Of a DNA stretch of 64,000 nt, positions 10,493 through 19,572 are shown piece by piece. The stretch comes from Pectobacterium carotovorum (GTDB lineage: Bacteria > Pseudomonadota > Gammaproteobacteria > Enterobacterales > Enterobacteriaceae): the NCBI RefSeq assembly GCF_033898505.1, contig NZ_JAXAFK010000001.1:1922001-1986000 (forward strand). The letters run 5' to 3'. Each line of letters opens with the position of its first letter. The stretch's first letter is position 1. A model generated the notes under the pieces. It worked only from the letters and a program-made list of their open reading frames with translations. It had not been told where the DNA came from and ran no database searches. The position numbers and the translations under genes are program-made.

Positions 10493-11047
10493 ATGAGTAG
10501 CAATGATGCGTCTAATTTAAAGTCCAGCAACAGCATTATCAATATTATTGTCGTTATCGATACAGATAGTATCATTCGCGATTTTACAGGCAAAAATCCG
10601 AGTCAGGACGCCAATAAACCTACCGGCATTTCACACCAATATTCTTATATGGTGGTCTCCTCCGGTTCTGCCCTTCAGGGTCAAGCGTCCGCCGATCTCA
10701 ATATAAAGGCCAATGTGGGTGATGTGATTCGCTGGACCGGAACATCAGAGTCCGATAACTTTGATTCCAGCGTTTTGGTTTATGGTTTACCAAAATTTGG
10801 CGGCACAGATGTCTTTACGGGTACAACATTCAAAATGTACACGAAGACATCTATGTTACCGAAACAAAATGGTCCTTTCCCAGTAACTTATACAGACCAG
10901 TCATATTGGTTTATTCAGGCCGATATTAATCAGAAAGGGACCGAAAATTATCAAATTCAATTTGGATTGTATTATCGCCCTGATGGCGGTGCTCAGAAGT
11001 TGTTTGGGTACTTCTGCTGGGATCCAACCATTACCGTATCTAACTAA
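10493..11047 (+). CDS. AidA/PixA-family inclusion body protein
   Basis: A 184-residue soluble protein without a signal peptide. It resembles the AidA/PixA family: INIIVVIDTDSIIRDF near the start, ISHQYSYMVVSSG near residue 50, GDVIRWTGTSES near residue 80, and a C-terminal GYFCWDPTITVSN. PixA forms crystalline inclusions in Xenorhabdus; AidA of Ralstonia/Burkholderia is quorum-sensing regulated. The biochemical role is not known to me. It stands alone, with GAGG eight bases before the ATG, an unusually long AT-rich upstream region and its own terminator, which suggests an acquired, separately regulated gene. Confidence 0.75.
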   Translation: MSSNDASNLKSSNSIINIIVVIDTDSIIRDFTGKNPSQDANKPTGISHQYSYMVVSSGSALQGQASADLNIKANVGDVIRWTGTSESDNFDSSVLVYGLPKFGGTDVFTGTTFKMYTKTSMLPKQNGPFPVTYTDQSYWFIQADINQKGTENYQIQFGLYYRPDGGAQKLFGYFCWDPTITVSN

Positions 11048-11081
11048 ATAAAAGTTCTCGTTTAATTGTTCAAAATAAAAC

Positions 11082-11126
11082 CAAATAAATGGCTAGTAAT
11101 GTATCTAGTCATTTATTTGCGTTTTT
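11082..11126 (+). terminator. Terminator after the AidA/PixA-like gene
   Basis: Long stem CAAATAAATGGCTAG / CTAGTCATTTATTTG (one mismatch) around loop TAATGTAT, followed by CGTTTTT. It may also stop the convergent apbE-like transcript. Confidence 0.8.
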
Positions 11127-11134
11127 AGTAGTCA

Positions 11135-12106
11135 TTAATGCTGAGTAACTAAATAATCCTTATCCAGCAATTCAAACGTATGATGTCCCTGAGAAGAAAA
11201 AATAATCTCTCGGCTTTTCGTCACAAAGATGGCTTCGATATCCGGCCGGTTTTGTAGAAAGTGAATGCCAGTGCTCACGCCCATGCCATAGAGCAGCGTG
11301 GTGTAGATATCGCCGTCGAGAGAGTCGTTCGAGATAACCGTTACGCTGTGCAGTTCATTATCCAGCGGGTAACCCGTCCGGGGATCGATAATATGATGAT
11401 AAATACGATCGTCCACGGTAAAAAAGCGTTCATAGATACCGGATGTTACTACGGATTTGTTCTTCACCTTAATAATGCCCAGCAGGCTATCGCGATCCGC
11501 GAAAGGTTTCTGCAACCCGACGCTCCATAGTCCCTGCTCATCCGTCAGCGCGCTGCCAATCGCGAGCACGTTTCCCCCCAGATTGATCAACGCATCCTGA
11601 ATATCATGTTGATGCAGAACATCCCGGACGATATCGGCGATATAACCTTTCGCAATCGCGCCCAGATCGATCTCCATTCCCGCGCTCTCTAGCATCACGG
11701 CGCAGTCCTGCTCTCTGAGAATAATGCGTTCAGGGTCCGTTAATGCCAGCGTCCGCTGTATCGATTCCTGATCAGGCACCGTGCTGCCGCTAAAACCGAT
11801 TTTCCATCGTTTGACGACGGGACCAATTGCGACGTTAAAGGCGCTATTTTCAATCAGGCTCACCGCTTTGGCGCGCTTAATCAGCTCAAAAACAACCGAG
11901 CTGACCGAAACGTATTCTTTACCTGCCGCGTGGTTGATGCTCATCACTTCCGACTGTGCCCGATTAACGGTTAGCAAGTCTTCAAGCTGCTTGATGCGAT
12001 GAAAAACCTGCCTGACAGCGGTTTCATCATGGACAAAGAGTTTGAGCAGAATGGGACTGCCCATCAGATGAACGGAATAAACATAAGCGTTATCGACTGA
12101 AGGCAT
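11135..12106 (-). CDS. Cytoplasmic FAD:protein FMN transferase (ApbE-like)
   Basis: ApbE-family protein of 323 residues. Motifs: DLGAIAKGYIAD and LINLGGNVLAIG in the flavin-binding core, then VVTSGIYER and the metal-binding HHIIDPRTGYP. ApbE enzymes attach FMN covalently to Thr/Ser in a D-x-x-[ST]-G-A-T motif. Most enterobacterial ApbE proteins are exported lipoproteins; this one lacks a signal peptide and lipobox, so it should act in the cytoplasm. It lies 100 bp downstream of, and on the same strand as, a flavoprotein that carries exactly such a motif, which is the expected substrate. A good ribosome site (GGGAG) precedes the ATG. Confidence 0.88.
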   Translation of the reverse strand: MPSVDNAYVYSVHLMGSPILLKLFVHDETAVRQVFHRIKQLEDLLTVNRAQSEVMSINHAAGKEYVSVSSVVFELIKRAKAVSLIENSAFNVAIGPVVKRWKIGFSGSTVPDQESIQRTLALTDPERIILREQDCAVMLESAGMEIDLGAIAKGYIADIVRDVLHQHDIQDALINLGGNVLAIGSALTDEQGLWSVGLQKPFADRDSLLGIIKVKNKSVVTSGIYERFFTVDDRIYHHIIDPRTGYPLDNELHSVTVISNDSLDGDIYTTLLYGMGVSTGIHFLQNRPDIEAIFVTKSREIIFSSQGHHTFELLDKDYLVTQH

Positions 12107-12160
12107 AAGGCGGCTCCCATGAACGAATGGCGATACAGAGAGGAAAGCATCGAAAAATCG

Positions 12161-12182
12161 CGGACGCCTTTTCAGACGTCCG
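12161..12182 (-). terminator. Hairpin between the flavoprotein and apbE-like genes
   Basis: Stem CGGACG/CGTCCG, followed on the minus strand by CGATTTTT. It could attenuate readthrough from the flavoprotein gene into the apbE-like gene. Confidence 0.45.
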
Positions 12183-12206
12183 AGATTAGCACTACGGTTC
12201 TATCAC

Positions 12207-15071
12207 TTACTCGGCTACCAGCATCGGCTGGTTTTCAGCCGTTTTCGCAAACTTTGGCTTACGCACTTTCGTCGGAAAAACGTCGGAACGACGCGGCGCT
12301 CGCGCATAGGCTGCCGCCTGAATCCCCGCCTGAATACCGAAGATAATGATATCCGCTACGGCGTTGCCGCCAATGCGGTTCGCCCCGTGAATACCGCCAA
12401 CCACTTCCCCTGCGGCATAAGCCCCGGAGATCGTCTCTTTATAGCGGTTCAATACTTCCGCTTTCTCGTTGATCGTAACGCCACCCATCGTGTGGTGTAC
12501 GCCCGGTGCCACTTTAATCGCGTAGTAAGGCGCTTGATTCAGCGGATCGCGCATCCCCGTGGTACGGCCAAAGTCTTCATCATGTTTATCGGCAATAAAG
12601 GCATTGTAACGGCCGAGCGTGGCGTGCAGCGCAGCTGGCGGCATATCCAGCTTGTCGGCCAGTTCCGCGACGCTGCCCGCGCTAACAGTCAGCCCTTGCG
12701 CGACATACTCTTCGACCGCTCGATTACGGCCTCTCACCTGCTCGTCAAACAGGATGTACGCATAGCCCTCCGGCAGGTTCACGATGGCGGACGAGACGTT
12801 ATCCCGCGTCTCCATTTCGTTAAAGAAACGCTCCCCGCGCTGCGACACCAGAATAGCCCCGCCGCCGCGAATAGATTCGGAGATCAGATAAGAGGTTGTT
12901 TGTTCAACCGTCGGATGGGTCTGAATTTCCCCCATGTCCACCGTATCCGCGCCGATCTGTTCCAGCAGGCGAATGCCACCGCCCGTCGCTCCTTTATGGT
13001 TAGTGGTGACGAAACCTTTCAGGTCTGGGCGGTATGACTCCACCATGGCCTGATTGGCACTAAAACCGCCCGTCGCAACAATCACCGCTTTTGTCGCAAT
13101 GTGGCTCTCTTCCTGCTCCTCATTGACGACTCTGACGGCGGTAACCTTGCCCTTCTCCTGCACAATTTCAGTCACTGACGTTTCCAGCAGCACCTCAATA
13201 TTGTATTTATTGAGGTTTTTAATCAGCCCGCTGACCAGATAGCCGCCCACCGCTGCGCCGTTGGCTGGCCGATGCGTTCTGTCAACGCTCATCCCGCCCG
13301 TCGTGGTGATGTCGCTCAGTTCAATATCGTGCTGTGCCAGCCAGTTAATCGCGTCAGACGCATGGTCGACGAAGTATTGTACCAACGCAGGATTGTTCTT
13401 CTGTTTGCCGCTTTTCAGGGTTTCGTCATAGAACAGCGCCTGGCTATCTTCGATACCTTTATTTTGCTGGAAGACGGTTCCCGCCGCGTTCATACCGGCA
13501 GAGGCCTTGATGGTATTGCCGCCGATGACCGGCATCTTTTCAATCACGATAACGCGCGCGCCTTCTTCGCTGGCCTGAATCGCCGCCGCCAGCCCCGCGC
13601 CGCCGCTGCCAATCACCACCACATCCGCTTCACGACGCGCGTCTGGGTTACCGCCGTCGGCAATAATGGCGTCTTTGCTCGATTTCACCATCGCCTTGGT
13701 AACGGCTTTTTTAATCGCTTCACTCTGCGCCGTTGCGCCCGTTACGGCATCAACGTGGGGGCTATTGGTATCCAGAATGCGTTCGCGGATAATCTCAAAA
13801 CTGATTTTCAGTGAATCATCAATCTCGCTATTCTCCAGCGCGATATCGGCGACCCGATTCTGCTCAAAATGAACATGAATTCGCAGCTCGCCACATTCAT
13901 CCTGAACGCTTTCCTGATAAACCCCGGATTTAAATTTTTTGCCGGTTAAATTCACGTCCCGAATCATGGCTTCAACTAATGAAAAACGCCACAGCGGTTC
14001 AGGTATCATTAATGCTTCACGTTTATCGCTGGCAATATAAAGTTCGGGCTTTTCTTGAGCGGCAATACGATCTGTCCAGTCTGGATAAGCAATACAGGCT
14101 CTACCGACGGCAATCAGGTCATAACCATTTTCCAGCGCCGCGTCTGTGTCGGCCTGATTAACAATATCTCCTACGCCAATAACCGGAATCGCGGCTAATG
14201 TCGCGGAACGGCGGGCAACATATTTCTTAATCAGCGGCGTCGGGTCATTAGTCTCGACAATGGACGAGCGCAGAATATTTCCCATCGAGAAATGAACGTA
14301 ATCCAGCCCGCGTGCCGCTAATTTTTCCAGCAGATAGAGTGAATCATCAAAATGAATGCCCGGCTCTTCGATCTCTTCCGGCGAGAACCGATAACCGATA
14401 ATAAATGCGGGATCGGCGTATTTATCCGCGACCTCATGGGTGATATCCAGTACCGCCAGCGGAAATGCTGCACGGTTGTCACGGGTGCCGCCCCATTTAT
14501 CTGAGCGCTGATTAGAGTGCGGAGAATAGAATTGTTGGATCAGGTAAGTGTTCGCGCCGTGAATTTCCACGCCATCGAAACCCGCCTGAATGGCACGATG
14601 AACGGCATCACCAAACTTGCCAATCATGGCGTCAACCTCGTCGCCCGACAGCGCGACCGGAACGATGGCACCCGCGCGCGGCGCGGCAATGGCACTCGGC
14701 GCAACCGGCGTCGCACCACCGATAAAACGCGGTTCGACCATACGGCCGCCGTGATAAATTTGCAGGATCGCCGTCGAGCCTTTTTCTTTAATCGCCGTCG
14801 CAATTTTGGCCAGCCCGGCAATTTTGTCGTCGTTGTCGATTCCTATCGCACCGGGAAAAGCCAACCCTTTGTCATCAATAAAACAGCATTCCACAATCAC
14901 GGTACCAATGCTGCCGGCCCTGGCCTGATAATATTCCACCAGCTCTTTGGTCACGCTCCCATCGTAAAAGCCACTACAGGTGGTCATGGGCGCCATCAGT
15001 ACCCGATTTTTCAGCGTTGCGCCGTTGGGGAGTGTAAAAGCGGCAAATAGATCATGGTGATTATTCTTCAT
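12207..15071 (-). CDS. Three-domain NADH-dependent fumarate reductase-like flavoprotein
   Basis: A 954-residue cytoplasmic protein. Residues 1-370 form an Old Yellow Enzyme/NADH:flavin oxidoreductase barrel (EIHGANTYLIQQF near 170). Residues about 395-465 are an FMN_bind domain with D441-AVTGAT447, the predicted covalent FMN site. Residues 480-925 are a FAD_binding_2 fumarate reductase domain (GSGGAGLAAA at 488). Fumarate reductase active-site residues are conserved by comparison with Shewanella Fcc3: His719 (QTHPT), Arg748 (GERF), His860 (HHTMGG), Arg899 (GANR). This favours fumarate, but cinnamate and acrylate reductases share the layout. Electrons would pass NADH-FMN-FMN-FAD with no quinone or haem. 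The start at 15071 follows GGAG; the upstream in-frame Met at 15128 has no such site. Confidence 0.88.
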   Translation of the reverse strand: MKNNHHDLFAAFTLPNGATLKNRVLMAPMTTCSGFYDGSVTKELVEYYQARAGSIGTVIVECCFIDDKGLAFPGAIGIDNDDKIAGLAKIATAIKEKGSTAILQIYHGGRMVEPRFIGGATPVAPSAIAAPRAGAIVPVALSGDEVDAMIGKFGDAVHRAIQAGFDGVEIHGANTYLIQQFYSPHSNQRSDKWGGTRDNRAAFPLAVLDITHEVADKYADPAFIIGYRFSPEEIEEPGIHFDDSLYLLEKLAARGLDYVHFSMGNILRSSIVETNDPTPLIKKYVARRSATLAAIPVIGVGDIVNQADTDAALENGYDLIAVGRACIAYPDWTDRIAAQEKPELYIASDKREALMIPEPLWRFSLVEAMIRDVNLTGKKFKSGVYQESVQDECGELRIHVHFEQNRVADIALENSEIDDSLKISFEIIRERILDTNSPHVDAVTGATAQSEAIKKAVTKAMVKSSKDAIIADGGNPDARREADVVVIGSGGAGLAAAIQASEEGARVIVIEKMPVIGGNTIKASAGMNAAGTVFQQNKGIEDSQALFYDETLKSGKQKNNPALVQYFVDHASDAINWLAQHDIELSDITTTGGMSVDRTHRPANGAAVGGYLVSGLIKNLNKYNIEVLLETSVTEIVQEKGKVTAVRVVNEEQEESHIATKAVIVATGGFSANQAMVESYRPDLKGFVTTNHKGATGGGIRLLEQIGADTVDMGEIQTHPTVEQTTSYLISESIRGGGAILVSQRGERFFNEMETRDNVSSAIVNLPEGYAYILFDEQVRGRNRAVEEYVAQGLTVSAGSVAELADKLDMPPAALHATLGRYNAFIADKHDEDFGRTTGMRDPLNQAPYYAIKVAPGVHHTMGGVTINEKAEVLNRYKETISGAYAAGEVVGGIHGANRIGGNAVADIIIFGIQAGIQAAAYARAPRRSDVFPTKVRKPKFAKTAENQPMLVAE

Positions 15072-15358
15072 AGCGAATACTCCACTTAAAATAGAAACTC
15101 TGTTCGCAAATGAACCAGAAGCCGCCATGTTTGTTTTTATTAATTATTTTGGCTGATAATTCGCGAACTTATTACTTACCAAGTATCTATTTTTTTTGAT
15201 GTTATAAAATGTTTTCTTACTATTTAAACTATTTTGTAGATCCGCTTTTATTAAGGGTATTCGCACAACTCTTTTTTATATTTAATATTCCATTCACTTC
15301 ATTAACATCTCCTTATCCTAAAAATAACCAATCGAATATTATTTATATTCTGCATAAC
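15072..15358. other. AT-rich intergenic region upstream of the flavoprotein gene
   Basis: About 290 bases, strongly AT-rich, with a 73-codon frame on the plus strand that has no recognisable content. It should hold the promoter of the flavoprotein gene. No clear FNR or ArcA site could be picked out by eye. Confidence 0.4.
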
Positions 15359-15394
15359 AAAAAACGCCCCGGTAAAAAAAATAAGACCGGGGCG
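15359..15394 (-). terminator. Terminator after the GH31 gene
   Basis: Perfect 9-bp stem CGCCCCGGT / ACCGGGGCG at 15365-15373 and 15386-15394. On the minus strand it is followed by GTTTTTT-type tract, ending the GH31/MFS transcript. Confidence 0.85.
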
Positions 15395-15417
15395 CAACAG
15401 GAAATAAAATGGGATGG

Positions 15418-17784
15418 CTATTGGTGTTGATAGGTATCCGTGTGAACGCCGTTGATGTATAGCTGGCGTTGCTCACCCGCTGGCAGGCGCAGCGTCGCGT
15501 GCCGCCAGGCGGGCTGGTATCGCCCTTCTGACGTAAACGTCACGTCAATCCGTTGACTATCCGTATGAATTTCCCAACGCAGCCACAGCGCGTTACCTTC
15601 ACGCCATTGCCACGTTTCGCCATCGTCTTCAAACAGCAGCCCGCTGTCCGTACCGCCAGCGACGGGCGGGAAGAGCAGGAATTCACGCTGTTCGTCTTCC
15701 TGTGGGCTGACGTGCGCCGTTCGCCCAGACAGCGGGATCATCGCTCCCGCACGGACCAGCAGCGGGAGCCGTTCCAGTGGCGCATCCAGCACGATCGTCT
15801 GTCCGCCGCTGAACCATTGGCCGGAATGGAAATCGTACCAACCAGATGTATTCGCCGGCAGGTAGACCGTCCGCTGGCGCTGCTCTGGTTCCACCACGCT
15901 GGCAACCAGAATATCTCGTCCCAGCATGAAATCGTCAGTTTCCTCCAGCGTCGCACTGTCGTGCTCGTGGTCGAGGAATGTCGGGCGCAGCATCGGCTCA
16001 TCGTCTGCGCTGGCTTGCCACAGCAAGGTGTAAAAATACGGCAACAGGCGATAGCGCAGTTCAATGGCACTGCGAATCGCAGGCGTTACCGCGGGATACA
16101 TCCACGGTTCGTTCACCGTATGGTCATCATTCCAGGAATGAATGGTGAAACGCGGGTGCATCACGCCGTTTTGTACCCAGCGCACAAACAGCTCGGCATC
16201 CGGCTTGTCGCCCGAAAATCCGCCGACGTCGTGTCCCACATTAAACAGACCGGACAGGCTCATTCCGATTCCCATTCGGGTGTTGTAGCGCAGCGTCTGC
16301 CAGTTGGTGCGGTTATCGCCGCTCCAGGTTTGCACGTAGCGCTGCATCCCCGCACAGCCGGAACGCGAGATCAGATAAGGCCGCAGCGTCGGAGCAAAAC
16401 GCTGCTGTGCCTCCAGCGAGGCGCGCATCATCAGCAACGGCATCAGCGGGCGAATATGTTTGATCGCCATCGTGTCGCCGAATCCGTGGCAGCGGGCTTC
16501 GCCATCCCAGACTTCATATTCGTTGTTGTCATTCCACGTTGAATCAATCCCTTTCTCCAGCAGTTGCCGGGTGACGTTCTCCTGCCACCACGCCACCGTT
16601 GCCGGGTTGGTGAAATCAAGGTGCGAACCTTCGTCATCCCAAAAGCTGGAGCGCTCAGGCACATCGGATTCGGAATCGAGGATAAACAGCCCCTGTGCCG
16701 ATACCTCTTTGTATTTCGGGTGATCTTGCAGTAAACAGGGCTTGATATTGGCAGCCAGCTTGAGGCCCGCAGCATGAAAGGCCTGCGACATCACCTCCGG
16801 CTGAGGGACTTTGTCGTAGTTCCAGTTAAACACATAGCGCTTATTGTTAATCGACGTGTAGCCCGACGAGAGTTGAAACGAATCACACGGAATGTGGTGA
16901 TCACGGCACAACGCGATAAATTTCATCAGCTGCTGCTGCGCATCGGGCGCATCGGTGTAATGCATGGTGGAACCGCTGTAGCCGAGGCTCCACTTTGGCC
17001 CAAAGAGCGTTTTGCCCGTCAGGCGCACAAACGCTTTCGTCACATCCAGCACGCGCGGCCCGATAAACAGGTAATAGTCGAGATCGCCCGCCTCCGCCTG
17101 ATAGCGCCGATAAGCCAGATGATAGTTATCGATTTCATTGCCGAGATCGAGCCAGGTCGTGCTCAGGTTATCGTAAAACAGGCCGAAGCTGACATCCTCA
17201 CGCCGGGTAATGGTGAACGGAACATGCTTATACAGCGGATCGGTGCTCGCCGCGTTGTAGCCCATCGCATCCAGATTGCGGAACTCAAACCGACGTCCAG
17301 TGCGTTCCAGATCGCCCGCCTTCTCACCCAGCCCATAATAGCGCTCCGTCGGGAAACGGCGCTGATAGTGCGCCACGCCTTCACCGTGTGGATTCAGCAA
17401 GTAGGCGCTGGTGGGGCGATCGGCGGCAAACGGCTGCCATTCGCCCTGTTCATCGCGGTACTCCCATGCCAACCACAGCGGTTGATGAATCGTAATTCGC
17501 ATCCGTGCGGTACTGATACGAAAGGTATCGTCCAGATTTTCCAGCGAGAATCCCGGCAGGCTGAAACCGGCGCTGCTCTCACGACTGCGCCCCTGCCAAG
17601 GGACATCCTGCTGCGGCGCGATGCTCCAGGTGCGGTTCAGTTTCAGTTCACCATGTTGTTTAACCAGCACACGGGCCAACATCGGTTCCAGCACGTACAG
17701 ACGAAACACATGTTTGTCGTCCACCAACAACTCAACATGATCGGCGCTCTGATGACGAAACACCCAATTTTTCAACGTTTTCAT
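15418..17784 (-). CDS. GH31 family alpha-glucosidase
   Basis: A 788-residue glycoside hydrolase of family 31 without a signal peptide, so cytoplasmic. The nucleophile is Asp419 in STWNDNNEYEV and the acid/base is Asp490 in TWSGDNRTNW. The N-terminal beta-sandwich contains the YYGLGEKAG motif near 150, and the C-terminal beta domains follow the barrel. It probably cleaves a small alpha-glucoside brought in by the MFS transporter encoded just upstream on the same strand. The aglycone or disaccharide cannot be read from the sequence. The neighbouring LacI-type gene is the likely regulator. Confidence 0.88.
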   Translation of the reverse strand: MKTLKNWVFRHQSADHVELLVDDKHVFRLYVLEPMLARVLVKQHGELKLNRTWSIAPQQDVPWQGRSRESSAGFSLPGFSLENLDDTFRISTARMRITIHQPLWLAWEYRDEQGEWQPFAADRPTSAYLLNPHGEGVAHYQRRFPTERYYGLGEKAGDLERTGRRFEFRNLDAMGYNAASTDPLYKHVPFTITRREDVSFGLFYDNLSTTWLDLGNEIDNYHLAYRRYQAEAGDLDYYLFIGPRVLDVTKAFVRLTGKTLFGPKWSLGYSGSTMHYTDAPDAQQQLMKFIALCRDHHIPCDSFQLSSGYTSINNKRYVFNWNYDKVPQPEVMSQAFHAAGLKLAANIKPCLLQDHPKYKEVSAQGLFILDSESDVPERSSFWDDEGSHLDFTNPATVAWWQENVTRQLLEKGIDSTWNDNNEYEVWDGEARCHGFGDTMAIKHIRPLMPLLMMRASLEAQQRFAPTLRPYLISRSGCAGMQRYVQTWSGDNRTNWQTLRYNTRMGIGMSLSGLFNVGHDVGGFSGDKPDAELFVRWVQNGVMHPRFTIHSWNDDHTVNEPWMYPAVTPAIRSAIELRYRLLPYFYTLLWQASADDEPMLRPTFLDHEHDSATLEETDDFMLGRDILVASVVEPEQRQRTVYLPANTSGWYDFHSGQWFSGGQTIVLDAPLERLPLLVRAGAMIPLSGRTAHVSPQEDEQREFLLFPPVAGGTDSGLLFEDDGETWQWREGNALWLRWEIHTDSQRIDVTFTSEGRYQPAWRHATLRLPAGEQRQLYINGVHTDTYQHQ

Positions 17785-17860
17785 ACAGCGTCCTTTTCAG
17801 GAAAAAATAAACTCGTCGTTATGCTTAATGCAGGTCCCTTAAGCCCATTTTTAGGAGAAA

Positions 17861-17899
17861 CACGGGGATGAGGTTCCCTTAGGGAAGCCTCGCCCCGTG
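17861..17899 (-). repeat. Hairpin between the MFS and GH31 genes
   Basis: Interrupted palindrome of about 39 bases: CACGGGG-TGAGG-TTCCC at the left and a matching GGGAA-CCTCG-CCCCGTG at the right. It sits in the 158-bp gap between the MFS gene and the GH31 gene. No T-run follows, so it may stabilise the upstream mRNA or be a REP-like intergenic repeat. Confidence 0.5.
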
Positions 17900-17942
17900 G
17901 TCGCTCCGTGTATCTCGCGTCTTAAACGAATGGAATAAGCCG

Positions 17943-19253
17943 TTATGCCTGCGGCCGCGTTTTCCCGCGACGTTCAGCAATAAACGCAATCAGGAAGACG
18001 GCACCGATCAGATCGAAGAATCCCATCGCGACAAACAGCGGGTTAAACCCAATTTTGTCGGCGGTGACGCCAATCAGCAGCGAGAACAGAAAGCTGGCAA
18101 TCCAGGCGAATGAACCGCGCATCCCATTCACCGTTGCCATCTGCCCTTTATCAAACGATTCCACCACCAGTGCGCTCAACATGCAGGAAATGACCTGATG
18201 ACCGAATCCGCCGATGGAAATCAGCAGAATCGCCACCCATGGATCTTTGCTGATAGCCACCAGCGCCAGCGATAACATCAGGAATGCGCCCGTTACCGAA
18301 CTGGCCACAATCGAGTTGACGCGAGAGCAGCCGAACCAACGGACGTAAAGTCGAGTGAGGTAGCCGCTGGCGACGCTGCCGAGATCGGCGGCAAGAAACG
18401 GCAGCCACGCGAACATCGCAATTTGCTTCAGATCCATACCGCGTTCATTCGCCAGATAAAGCGGCACCCAAAAGCTGAGCACCGCCCACGCGGGCTCCGC
18501 CATAAATGCCGGGATCGCAATACCGTAGAAGCGTTTGTTTTTTGAGACAGTTTTCAGCGCGGTGAAGAAAGGCAGTTTGACGGGAGGCGCTTCGTTGTCC
18601 TGACGAATGAAATCCAGCTCTTCGCGGCTTAAATTCGGGTGTACTTCCGGGTTATGGTAGAACAGCCACCACAGCACCACCCACAGCAGCGCCAGCCCAC
18701 CGGTAAATATGAAAGCGCCCTGCCAGCCCAGATAGGCATGTGCAACGACGATGATCGGCGGTGCCAGCATCGCGCCGATAGAGAAACCCACACCGGCCCA
18801 GCCTGCCGCAATCGGGCGTTCCTTTTTAGGAAACCACTCGCCCAGCGTTTTAGCGTTCGCCGGCGTCGCTGCTGCTTCCGATGCCCCCATAAAGAAACGC
18901 AGGATCGCCAGATGCAGCCAACTCCCCGCCCCTGCGTGGAAGATGCACATCAGCGCCCAGATTGTGGCACAGATCATGAAGCCCATTTTCAGCCCGATGA
19001 CATCGATTAGCCAGCCGCAAATCGGCTGAAAAATGGTATACGCCAGCTGGAATGCGCCCACAATCCAGGAATATTGCTCGGTGGTGATGCCCATGCTGGT
19101 TTTCAGTTCTGGTGCCAGAATGCCCAGCGAATTACGCGTGATGTAATTCACGGTAACGCCAAGCAAAAACAGGCCAAGAACCCACCAGCGCAGATTTCTG
19201 AATGTCCGTTTACCTTTGGTAGCGATGGAGGACGAATTGATGTCGAGACTCAT
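17943..19253 (-). CDS. MFS transporter, anion:cation symporter (ACS) type
   Basis: A 436-residue inner-membrane protein with twelve predicted helices. The N-terminal VNYITRNSLGILAPEL and WIVGAFQLAYTIFQP stretches are typical of the ACS family (ExuT, GudP, phthalate carriers). It has no periplasmic binding-protein features. It is the first gene of a probable two-gene unit with the GH31 glucosidase and is divergent from the LacI-family gene. ACS carriers usually move organic anions, so the glucoside substrate may be acidic; that is inference. Confidence 0.85.
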   Translation of the reverse strand: MSLDINSSSIATKGKRTFRNLRWWVLGLFLLGVTVNYITRNSLGILAPELKTSMGITTEQYSWIVGAFQLAYTIFQPICGWLIDVIGLKMGFMICATIWALMCIFHAGAGSWLHLAILRFFMGASEAAATPANAKTLGEWFPKKERPIAAGWAGVGFSIGAMLAPPIIVVAHAYLGWQGAFIFTGGLALLWVVLWWLFYHNPEVHPNLSREELDFIRQDNEAPPVKLPFFTALKTVSKNKRFYGIAIPAFMAEPAWAVLSFWVPLYLANERGMDLKQIAMFAWLPFLAADLGSVASGYLTRLYVRWFGCSRVNSIVASSVTGAFLMLSLALVAISKDPWVAILLISIGGFGHQVISCMLSALVVESFDKGQMATVNGMRGSFAWIASFLFSLLIGVTADKIGFNPLFVAMGFFDLIGAVFLIAFIAERRGKTRPQA

Positions 19254-19454
19254 GGTGACTCCTATACAGGAAAGTAGGTTACATTGGTCTGATATCTCGG
19301 CGGCATTTTTTTATTTATCGCCTACCGAACAATCAAACTATTTTCATGTCATTGTATTTATTAATTTAAATCCTGTTTTATTACATCTAACTGCTAAAAT
19401 TGGTTTACCAAATCGAGAGTAGAACAATTGAAAATCGTGAAACACTCACTTTTT

Positions 19455-19468
19455 TGAAAACATTTTCA
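19455..19468. promoter_or_regulatory. Candidate LacI-type operator
   Basis: TGAAAACATTTTCA is palindromic except at its two centre bases and lies in the 319-bp divergent region between the MFS gene and the LacI gene. LacI-family operators are typically 14-16 bp palindromes centred on CG or CA/TG. A looser GAAAA-N8-TTTTC repeat at 19534-19551, close to the regulator start, may be a second site for autoregulation. Confidence 0.5.
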
Positions 19469-19572
19469 TGCTATGGTCAAAATGCAATCAAAAAACCGGT
19501 TATAGCGCCTGAAAACAGGCGATAGATAACGATGAAAACTTTGTCATTTTCGAAGGTGAACGGGATCACAAA

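Noticed and set aside
15209..15430. 73-codon plus-strand frame with aromatic-rich N-terminus
   Set aside because: AT-rich sequence with no ribosome site or homology; its 3' part runs through the GH31 terminator.
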